Below are positions 43,770-50,868 of a stretch of DNA of 64,000 bases, piece by piece (position 1 is the stretch's first letter; every line of letters starts with the position of its first letter). This DNA comes from Flavobacteriales bacterium UBA6057. Lineage in GTDB: Bacteria > Bacteroidota > Bacteroidia > Flavobacteriales_G > Salibacteraceae. Both the position numbers and the translations under genes were made by a program. Under the pieces are notes generated by a model. The model worked only from the letters and a program-made list of their open reading frames with translations. It was not told where the DNA came from and did not search any database. The stretch lies in the NCBI GenBank assembly GCA_002428995.1, contig DIYJ01000009.1, positions 186,001-250,000 of the forward strand, in the 5' to 3' direction.

Positions 43770-44165
43770 ATGCAATTAATATCACAGCGCCTTTGCATGG
43801 AAAAAGACTTGGGAATTCATGGAAACCTCTTTGGGGGAATCATGCTTTCCTGGTTGGACGAAGCCGCTGCCACCATGGCCTACGAGGTCTGTCACTCACC
43901 AAACATGGTAACCCTCAAGATTGAGGAAGTAATCTTCAAAAAGCCCGTCAAAATCGGTTTCCATCTCAAGATATACGGAGACGTCATTAGGATGGGGAAA
44001 AGCTCCATCACACTTTTGGTAGAAGCCCGCAAACACAATGTTTATTCAGGCGAGGAAACGGTCGTTTGTTCCACCAATTTCACCTTCGTAAGAATTGACG
44101 AGCAAGGTGACGCCATTCCAATTTCGGACCGCGTCAAAGACCGCTATGCTCATTTGAAAGGGTAG
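43770..44165 (+). CDS. Acyl-CoA thioesterase, hotdog fold (YciA-like)
   Basis: 131 residues, single hotdog domain. Signature: NLFGGIMLSWLDEAAATMAY, where the Asp of WLDEAA is the usual catalytic acid, then VTLKIEEVIFKKPVKIG and SSITLLVEARKH. The family hydrolyses acyl-CoA thioesters with broad chain specificity in the cytoplasm. No signal peptide. It is flanked on both sides by the same ~150-bp intergenic repeat, so its transcription is probably independent. Confidence 0.93.
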   Translation: MQLISQRLCMEKDLGIHGNLFGGIMLSWLDEAAATMAYEVCHSPNMVTLKIEEVIFKKPVKIGFHLKIYGDVIRMGKSSITLLVEARKHNVYSGEETVVCSTNFTFVRIDEQGDAIPISDRVKDRYAHLKG

Positions 44166-44205
44166 TTTGGAGATTGGTCTGATTCGTCATCCAGGGAATG
44201 CGGTT

Positions 44206-44360
44206 TTATTGAATTTGAAGTTGTGATTGAGGTTGAGGTTTTTCGCGGAGATCAAGGATCAAGGATCAAAGCGGTAAACCTTTCATGTCACTCCACATCC
44301 ATTGTCCTTGATGATAAGCAGTTTTCATTGAGCTTGCGCTTGCACTTGAGTTTGAACTTA
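44206..44360. repeat. ~150-bp intergenic repeat, copy B
   Basis: Second copy of the element at 43496-43640, same orientation, with the internal ATCAAGGATCAA block extended by one unit (ATCAAGGATCAAGGATCAA). It is followed by further GATC/TTGA-type units (CTTTGATCTTTGATCCTTGA, 44377-44396) up to the esterase start codon. The two copies bracket the thioesterase gene as direct repeats. Confidence 0.82.
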
Positions 44361-44415
44361 TCCAAAACCCACACTTCTTTGATCTTTGATCCTTGAACCT
44401 TGATCTTCAACCTTC

Positions 44416-45066
44416 ATGGAAATCCAAAACATAAGAGTTCAGAAAACTGCCCGCTATGCGGTGATCGAGCCGAAAGGCGAGGTGAAGGCGGTGCTTTATG
44501 CACTTCATGGCTATCGCCAGTTGATCTCTTACTTCGCTCAGCCGTTTGAAGTGCTCGCAGCTCAGGGAGTGAGAGTGATTGCTCCTGAGGGTTTGAGTCG
44601 CTTCTATGTGGCAGGCTATTCAGGACAAGTAGGAGCCACCTGGATGACGAAAGAGGATCGTGAGGTCGACATCACGGATTACATCGATTATCTGAACCAG
44701 CTTCACGAATCCTTAAAACCATCCATGGAGGGTTTGCCGCTTCATCTTTTGGGATTCAGCCAGGGAGGAGCCACGGCAGGAAGATGGTTGAGCCATTGCT
44801 CCATTCCTTTTCAAAGTTTTACGCTCTACGCTTCTGTTTTTCCAAACGACTTTGACTTTCCTGGAATGGCCGATGTGGTCAATTCCATGCAAACGATTAT
44901 CTGCTTTGGTGATGAAGATGTGTTCGCAGATGAAAAAACAATTGCCAAGAAGATGAACTGGCTGCAATCTTTTGGATACGAGGCTAAACTGTTGAGGTTC
45001 AGTGGAAAACACAAAGTTTATCCAGAAGTGTTAGAGATGGTTTGGAAGGAAATATCCAGTGCTTAA
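44416..45066 (+). CDS. Alpha/beta-hydrolase, carboxylesterase/phospholipase type
   Basis: 216 residues, about the normal size of the phospholipase/carboxylesterase family. The nucleophile elbow is LLGFSQGGAT (Ser115). The acid is likely Asp168 (FGDEDVF) and the base His199 (FSGKHKV). The oxyanion strand ALHGYRQ is near residue 29. No signal peptide, so cytoplasmic. Substrate not predictable, but small esters or acyl groups are likely. Its start codon is directly preceded by the repetitive TTGATC-type tract of repeat copy B. Confidence 0.88.
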   Translation: MEIQNIRVQKTARYAVIEPKGEVKAVLYALHGYRQLISYFAQPFEVLAAQGVRVIAPEGLSRFYVAGYSGQVGATWMTKEDREVDITDYIDYLNQLHESLKPSMEGLPLHLLGFSQGGATAGRWLSHCSIPFQSFTLYASVFPNDFDFPGMADVVNSMQTIICFGDEDVFADEKTIAKKMNWLQSFGYEAKLLRFSGKHKVYPEVLEMVWKEISSA

Positions 45067-45160
45067 CTTTTATTAAGATTCAGTCTAAACAATTTGCCTG
45101 GGTTATGCGTCTTATATGCAGTTCTTTCCACAGGTTAGGTTTAGTTAGTTAATAGGGTTA

Positions 45161-45200
45161 AAGCAGGGCACACGATCTCAAAAGTGCGCCCTGCTTTTCT
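45161..45200 (+). terminator. Intrinsic terminator between convergent genes
   Basis: AAGCAGGGC (45161-45169) pairs with GCCCTGCTT (45188-45196). A CAC/GTG inner extension is offset by one mismatch, and TTTCTTTT follows. It is placed between the esterase (ends 45066) and the convergent FAH-family gene (ends 45208). The T-run favours use by the plus-strand transcript. Confidence 0.85.
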
Positions 45201-45207
45201 TTTATAC

Positions 45208-45819
45208 CTATTTGATCCGAACTTGGATCAGCTTCTCCTCGTTGAGGAAACCTTCCAGTTGATCCCCAATAGCCACTGGTCCAACACCTGATGGTGTGCC
45301 TGTGAAGATCAAATCTCCAATCTTGAGGGTAACGTACTGAGATACGTAACTGATGATGCTATCAACGGAGAAGAGCATGTCTGAAGCGGACGCTTTCTGC
45401 ACCGTCTCTCCGTTTTTTTTGAGCTCGAGCATCCAGCTTTCTTCGTCCCCGAGCTCTGCTTTCTTTTTCCATGAACCAACGGGTGCGCTGCCGTCAAACG
45501 CTTTTGCCTTTTCCCAGGGTAGTCCCTTTTTCTTGCACTCGGCCTGAACATCTCTGGCAGTGAAGTCAATGCCCAGGCTCACCTCGTCATAATAGCGATG
45601 TGCAAAGCGCTCCTCAATGTTTTTGCCGAGACGATTGATCTTCACCACGATCTCCAGCTCATGATGGACGTCATTGGTGAAATCCGGAATGAAAAATGCC
45701 TTTCCCCGCTGTAGAATAGCGCTGTCAGGCTTCATGAAAAAAACGGGCTCCTTCGGAACCTCACTCTTCATTTCCTTCGCGTGATCGGCATAATTGCGGC
45801 CGATGCAGATGATCTTCAC
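45208..45819 (-). CDS. Fumarylacetoacetate hydrolase (FAH) family protein
   Basis: 203 residues, the short FAHD1-like form. Features: MKIICIGRNYADHAKEM, EPVFFMKPDSAIL, the metal-binding HHELEIVVKI, GIDFTARDVQAECKKKG, PWEKAKAFDGSAPVGSW and LIFTGTPSGVGPV. Family members cleave or decarboxylate beta-dicarbonyl acids such as acylpyruvates or oxaloacetate with Mg2+. It overlaps the upstream exonuclease by 4 nt (ATGA), so the two are translationally coupled. Confidence 0.95.
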   Translation of the reverse strand: MKIICIGRNYADHAKEMKSEVPKEPVFFMKPDSAILQRGKAFFIPDFTNDVHHELEIVVKINRLGKNIEERFAHRYYDEVSLGIDFTARDVQAECKKKGLPWEKAKAFDGSAPVGSWKKKAELGDEESWMLELKKNGETVQKASASDMLFSVDSIISYVSQYVTLKIGDLIFTGTPSGVGPVAIGDQLEGFLNEEKLIQVRIK

Positions 45820-46604
45820 GATTGTTCTTTTTGTCTTTCTGCCTTCAGTTCGTCCATCACCTGACGGAACACCTTTTTGGTGCTCAGCGGGAAGTCACCA
45901 TTCATGAGCCAGCCAAAGTAACCGGCTTCTTTTCTGAATACTTCAATGACAGGCGTACCCTTGAATTTTCCGAAGTTGAAAACGATCCTGTTTTCTTCGT
46001 CATACACCACACGCCCCATGATGTCGGCCGCGTTGTGGAAGCGTGAAAATGACTCAAGGAATTCAACGTTGCCCTCCAGGTTGTCATAGCGCTCCAGCTG
46101 AGATTCCAGGATTTCATACGTGGCCCGGATATCTGCTTCGGCAGAGTGTGCGTTTTCAATCTCCTTGTCGCAATAGAATCGATAAGCCGCCTGCAGGGTT
46201 CGCTGCTCCATCTTGTGAAAGATGTTCTGTACGTCCACCAGTTTTCGTTCCTGGAAATCGAAATCGATGCCAGCCCGGAAGAATTCCTCCACCAGCATGG
46301 GGATGTCAAACTTATTGCTGTTGTAACCCCCAAGGTCACATTCAAACAAGAATTTGAAGAGGGCAGGAGCGAGGTCTTTGAACGTAGGTTCATTGGCTAC
46401 ATCCTCGTTGCTAATGCCGTGAATGGAGATCGACTCCTCACTGATGGGCATTTCCGGATTCACCCGATGCGTTCGCATGGTTTGGCTCCCTCCGGGACTT
46501 ACTTTAAGGATGGCAATTTCTACAATGCGATCAGAGCCCACATTCACTCCTGTGGTCTCCAGATCTATAAAGGCTAGGGGCCTTTCAAGGTTTAGCAGCG
46601 ACAT
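45816..46604 (-). CDS. 3'-5' exonuclease, DnaQ-like DEDDh family
   Basis: 262 residues. Exo I: AFIDLETTG (Asp14, Glu16). Exo II: GGYNSNKFDIPML (Asp100). Exo III: HSAEADIRAT (His153, Asp158), which gives the DEDDh set. Beyond the nuclease core (to about 175) a C-terminal domain (FNFGKFKGTPVIEVFRKEAGYFGWLMNGDFP) resembles the small domain often appended to such exonucleases in Bacteroidota. It may serve in DNA repair or proofreading, or in RNA turnover. The start codon lies at the predicted transcription start, suggesting a leaderless mRNA. Confidence 0.93.
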   Translation of the reverse strand: MSLLNLERPLAFIDLETTGVNVGSDRIVEIAILKVSPGGSQTMRTHRVNPEMPISEESISIHGISNEDVANEPTFKDLAPALFKFLFECDLGGYNSNKFDIPMLVEEFFRAGIDFDFQERKLVDVQNIFHKMEQRTLQAAYRFYCDKEIENAHSAEADIRATYEILESQLERYDNLEGNVEFLESFSRFHNAADIMGRVVYDEENRIVFNFGKFKGTPVIEVFRKEAGYFGWLMNGDFPLSTKKVFRQVMDELKAERQKEQS

Positions 46605-46609
46605 GCTGC

Positions 46610-46617
46610 CAAATGTA
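46610..46617 (-). promoter_or_regulatory. -7 box of the exonuclease/FAH operon
   Basis: TACATTTG (minus strand) ends 6 bp before the ATG at 46604-46602. In Bacteroidota transcription begins about 5-7 nt after this box, so the start codon would be at or next to the +1 position. The box lies in the 28-bp gap after the OmpA-type gene ending at 46633. Confidence 0.62.
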
Positions 46618-46632
46618 TCAGTCTTTGAATTC

Positions 46633-49600
46633 TTAGAACTTCAAAATCACGTTTTCAGCAGTACCGGTTTCGTCCAGTTTAAACTCACATCTGCGGTTTA
46701 ACTGGCGGCCTTCTGGATTGTCGCTTCCGTCAGGATTGGCATTGGGCGCGATGGGAACAGCCTCTCCAAAGTATTGATAAACCATCTGAGCATCTGAAAT
46801 TCCTTTCTTCATAAGGTAGTCGTAGGCAGCTTTGGCGCGCTTCTCTGAAAGGGCAAGGTTGTATTCAACGCTACCGACCCAGTCAGCATGTCCATCGATC
46901 TGAAGGTTGATTTCTCCTCGCTCGCTCAGGTAGTCGTAAACCTTGTTGAGTTCTTCGATGCTTGCTTCTCTGAGGTCGTGCTTATCGAAGTCGAAAAGGA
47001 TGTTTCGGAATACGATGACCTCATCGTTGCTTTTGCGTTCTTCTGTCTTTGTTGATGCTTCTGTTTTGTCCGCTTGGGATTCACCTGCATTGGCTACACT
47101 GCGCTCTGCTTCGATGGCCGCAATCTGATCGGCAGGGTAGGAGTCTGTTGTGAGCTTCATAGCTGCCTTGTAGTTGGCTACGGCTTCATCTGGCTTTCCA
47201 TCCCGGTAAGCAGCGTTGGCTGTGGCGATCAAAGCCCGATACTCGGCTTCTTTGGCTGCCATCATCTTTTGCTCATCCTGAATACGCTCTATTTCTTCCG
47301 AAGCTTTGGTGTCTGGGCTGATGTCCTGCGCTTGCTGATAATAGCTCACTGCGGCATCCAGTTCTCCTTTATCGTAGGCTGCTGCTCCCTGAGACATCAG
47401 TGCAGCGTAGTGCGCCTCCCTGGCTTTCATTTCAGCCTGGATGGCAGCAATGCGCTCGTCAGGATACTCACTCGTGCCTGTATTCTTGGCTTTTTCATAG
47501 TTCACAAGTGCGCTCTTCCATCTTCCTTCTTCGTAGTCTTTATCTGCTGCGGCAATGAAGGCATCGTATTCGGAAGAAGCACCTTCAGCGGATGATTCGG
47601 CAGAGTTGTTCACACCTACGGACTGAGTCGCCATCAGCGGCTCATTTGCTTTTTGTTCTGCTGTTTTGGCTGACATGTCTTCAGTGCCTTCAGATTGCTG
47701 CTCTGATGTTGCTGCCATTTCCTCCTGACGCTCAATGGCTGCCAATTGATTTTTAGGGTAGGTCTTGGGCATCAGTGCCAAGGCCTCTTCATAGTTCTTC
47801 CTTGCTGCTTCCATGTGGCCATCAGCAAAAGCACGATCTCCCATTTCGATCAACTCGTTGTATTCTCCTTCTCTTTCTTCAATCGCTTTGATCTGCTGAG
47901 TGGGATATTCTGCACTTCCCATCTCTGCGGCCTTTTGATATGCGGCTTTTGCCACCTCTACATCATTGCTGGCCATGGCTTTATCGCCTTGTGCGATGAG
48001 AGCATCGTATTCTGCATTCGCTGCGTCAGCGCTCGCCTCATTCTTTGCATCCATCGATTCAGCTAGTGCCTGTGCACTGCGCTGCTCAGCAATGGCATCC
48101 AGTTGTTCCTGCGGATAGGTCCTGGACATCAATTCCAGCGCATCCTCGTAGTTTTTCTGGGCTGTTTCCAGTTCTCCCTCTGCAAAGGCGCGATCAGCTT
48201 CAGCAACCATTTCGTTGTATTCTGCTTCTTTTTGGGCAGCGGCTTCTTGTTCCTCAATCATCTTGAGCTGCTGAACCGGATATTCTGCACTGCTCAAATC
48301 TGCTGCTTTTAGATAGGCCGCTTTTGCTATGTCAAGGTCTTTGCTGGCCATGGCCTCATCTCCCTGCGCAATGAGTGTATTGTAGTCGGCTTTGTCCGCG
48401 GAAGCCTCTTCCTGTGCGGCCATTGCCGTTCGCTGCTTTTCCTCTGCTCGCTGCTGCTCGATGGCTGCCAGCTGAAGCTTTGGATACTCCTCGTTTTTCA
48501 CTTCCAGTGCAGCTTTGTAAGCACTCTCCGCATCGTCCATCTGCCCATTCTTGAATGCCTCATTACCCTGAGCAATCAAACGGCTGTAATCGGCATTCTG
48601 CTCTTCGGTGGTGCCCTCCTCTGAGGCCATTGCAGCTTTTCCGGCTTGATCTTCGGGAAGGAATACGCGGCTGGTATCCGGCTGAGGAACCTTCGCAAGC
48701 AATTCGCTATCATCCTTCTTTGTCATCACCTTCTCTACCTTCTCGATCTGCTGTCGTGGGTAAGTTTCCTCTGGTTTGATCATCGAAGCAATCTCATAGT
48801 CAACGCGTGATTCTGAGTACTGCTCCTTGTCCATGTGCTGGTCTCCCTCCTTCACATGGGCCACGTATTTGTCAACCACTTCCTCCTGCGTCAATGCCTT
48901 TTCGACCGGGCGCTCACCAATGGATTCAGAACCCAGGATGTTTCCTTCAGTGTCCCGAACATCCACCAACTGAACATAGTTGTTGAGCTCGGCTGGATGA
49001 TACCTTGAAGCGATGATGGAACTGAGGGAATCCAGTACTTCCTCGTCTTCCTTTTCAGCGACAATGTCTTCGAAGTCTTCCTGGATTTTGCTCTCTACAT
49101 CAAAGAATGCATTGTTCACAAAGGCGCGCTGGGCGATGACCCGACCGTTTTCATCCTCCACGTTGTCTATTTTGACTTCCTGGTAAAGGGTGTAAGCTTC
49201 ACACTGCTTAGGTACGGTGAAGTTTCCGGTGTGCGTCAGGTAGCCCTCCGCAGTGATTTCAAAAGCATAGCGGGTCTCGGTTTTTAGCTGCATTTGGTAA
49301 GTTCCCGTGGCAGCATCAGCCATGTATTCGTTGAACAGTTCGCCTGTAGAGGGATCAAATACCTTTACTGAACCGGGCACGGGTGACTTTCGATCTTCAC
49401 TGAAAATCCTACCTCGAATGGTTGTGTTGGACACAGCATCACACTCTAGGATGATTCGATAGATGTCCATGTCACCCAGACCGCCTTTTCGATCCGAAGC
49501 GTAGTAGCCAATGGCTCCTTCATCGCTGGTTACGAAGTAGATATCGTTTCCGGGCGTGTTGATGGGCGTGCCCAGGTTTTCAGGCTCTCCCCACTTGCCA

Positions 49601-50781
49601 TTTTCATCGCGCGTGGTTTTGAAGATATCGTAGTCGCCCAGGGAATTGTGTCCTCTGGAGGAGAAGTAGAGCGTTTTCCCATCCTTGGTGAGGAAGGGCG
49701 CATCTTCATCGTAGCGCGTATTGATGTTTCGTCCAAGGCTTTTGAGCGGTTTCCAAGCATCCTGATCATCCTTGGTGGTCATGTAAATATCGCGTCCACC
49801 AAAGCCTGAAGGAATCTCACTGACCACAAACATGGTTTGCTCATCGTCTGTGATAAACACGGATGGTTCAAAGCCTCGTGCACTATTGATTCGCCCGCCA
49901 GCGCGCACTGGAATTGTCCACAAGCCGCCTTCAAGCTTACTCGACCACACATCAGATTCCCTGTAAATCAGCAGCTGATTTTCATCGCTCGCGTAGGTCA
50001 CAGTGGCATCGTGGAGTGGGGTGTTGATCTGATCATTCATATAGGTACTGGAGCTGTCGTAGTTGGATGCTTCAGACCAGGCGCCATTGATGTTCAGCGA
50101 ATAGTAGATGTCTTCAAAATACTTGTTGTCACCAGCAATGGCTCCACCTGTGGAGTTGGGCCTCCGTGAAGTGAAAAGAATGAGTGACTCATCCTCTTTT
50201 ACCACCGGTGAATAGTCAGGATATTCACTGTTGATGGATGGCCCAAGATTGATGATTTGGATGTACTTCTTTTCGTTCTCAACCTGTACCAACGCGTTCT
50301 GGCTCATCTCGATGTAGCGTCCCACATCATGGCCAAGTTCCTCGTCTGTCAGGCCTTCCCCGGCAATCAACGACAGGTAGGTGTCGTAGTGCTGAATGGC
50401 CTTTTCGAAGTTTCCGTCATACTGTTCCGCCATTCCTGCATAGAGGAAAAGGTCTGGTAGCGTATCGCTGCTTACGTTGGCGATGGCTGTTCTCAGGTAG
50501 CGGACGGCATTGCCCTTTTGAACTCCATTCTCCATGATGGCCAGGCCCATCTCATAGTTGTAATCGGGATTCTCGGAATCGAGCTTGAGCAGATCTTCAT
50601 AAATATCGATCGCCTCGGCATAGTCACCCGAGTTCAAAGCCTTCACAGCCTTTACCCTGAGCTTTTTTTCCTCTTTGGTTTGGGCCATGGAGCTTGCCAC
50701 CGCAAGGAGGATGAAAGACAGGATGATGAGAAAAATTTTCCCTGGAAGGGCCGTAGGGGCTTTTTCGTCTGTGTTCAGCAT
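46633..50781 (-). CDS. PD40/TPR-like-repeat/OmpA envelope protein
   Basis: 1382 residues. Signal peptide-like helix (FLIILSFILLAVASSMA), then TPR units (about 38-170), PD40/WD40-like propeller blades (DYSPVVKEDESLILFTSRRP, DAPFLTKDGKTLYFSSRGHN), a CarboxypepD_reg-like domain (about 450-530), then nine spacer repeats of 50-60 residues (about 660-1230). An OmpA domain closes the protein (ILFDFDKHDLREASIEELN, DGHADWVGSVEYNLALSEKRA, NRRCEFKL). The layout is PorE-like; PorE-type proteins tether T9SS parts to peptidoglycan. The long spacer is unusual. The gene is 87 bp downstream of a second PD40/OmpA-type gene. A -7 box (TAGCTTTG) lies at 50805-50812, so it can be expressed alone. Confidence 0.88.
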   Translation of the reverse strand: MLNTDEKAPTALPGKIFLIILSFILLAVASSMAQTKEEKKLRVKAVKALNSGDYAEAIDIYEDLLKLDSENPDYNYEMGLAIMENGVQKGNAVRYLRTAIANVSSDTLPDLFLYAGMAEQYDGNFEKAIQHYDTYLSLIAGEGLTDEELGHDVGRYIEMSQNALVQVENEKKYIQIINLGPSINSEYPDYSPVVKEDESLILFTSRRPNSTGGAIAGDNKYFEDIYYSLNINGAWSEASNYDSSSTYMNDQINTPLHDATVTYASDENQLLIYRESDVWSSKLEGGLWTIPVRAGGRINSARGFEPSVFITDDEQTMFVVSEIPSGFGGRDIYMTTKDDQDAWKPLKSLGRNINTRYDEDAPFLTKDGKTLYFSSRGHNSLGDYDIFKTTRDENGKWGEPENLGTPINTPGNDIYFVTSDEGAIGYYASDRKGGLGDMDIYRIILECDAVSNTTIRGRIFSEDRKSPVPGSVKVFDPSTGELFNEYMADAATGTYQMQLKTETRYAFEITAEGYLTHTGNFTVPKQCEAYTLYQEVKIDNVEDENGRVIAQRAFVNNAFFDVESKIQEDFEDIVAEKEDEEVLDSLSSIIASRYHPAELNNYVQLVDVRDTEGNILGSESIGERPVEKALTQEEVVDKYVAHVKEGDQHMDKEQYSESRVDYEIASMIKPEETYPRQQIEKVEKVMTKKDDSELLAKVPQPDTSRVFLPEDQAGKAAMASEEGTTEEQNADYSRLIAQGNEAFKNGQMDDAESAYKAALEVKNEEYPKLQLAAIEQQRAEEKQRTAMAAQEEASADKADYNTLIAQGDEAMASKDLDIAKAAYLKAADLSSAEYPVQQLKMIEEQEAAAQKEAEYNEMVAEADRAFAEGELETAQKNYEDALELMSRTYPQEQLDAIAEQRSAQALAESMDAKNEASADAANAEYDALIAQGDKAMASNDVEVAKAAYQKAAEMGSAEYPTQQIKAIEEREGEYNELIEMGDRAFADGHMEAARKNYEEALALMPKTYPKNQLAAIERQEEMAATSEQQSEGTEDMSAKTAEQKANEPLMATQSVGVNNSAESSAEGASSEYDAFIAAADKDYEEGRWKSALVNYEKAKNTGTSEYPDERIAAIQAEMKAREAHYAALMSQGAAAYDKGELDAAVSYYQQAQDISPDTKASEEIERIQDEQKMMAAKEAEYRALIATANAAYRDGKPDEAVANYKAAMKLTTDSYPADQIAAIEAERSVANAGESQADKTEASTKTEERKSNDEVIVFRNILFDFDKHDLREASIEELNKVYDYLSERGEINLQIDGHADWVGSVEYNLALSEKRAKAAYDYLMKKGISDAQMVYQYFGEAVPIAPNANPDGSDNPEGRQLNRRCEFKLDETGTAENVILKF

Positions 50782-50804
50782 TAGGACAGGTTTGCGTTGT
50801 TGAA

Positions 50805-50812
50805 CAAAGCTA
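50805..50812 (-). promoter_or_regulatory. -7 box of the PD40/TPR/OmpA gene
   Basis: TAGCTTTG on the minus strand, an exact TAnnTTTG match, 24 bp upstream of the ATG at 50781. No TTG -33 element at the usual distance, so strength is uncertain. Confidence 0.45.
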
Positions 50813-50868
50813 GCCCCGATGCAGAGCGGGCTGCAGGACGCAGCGACATGGTTGTAAACAGGATTTTG

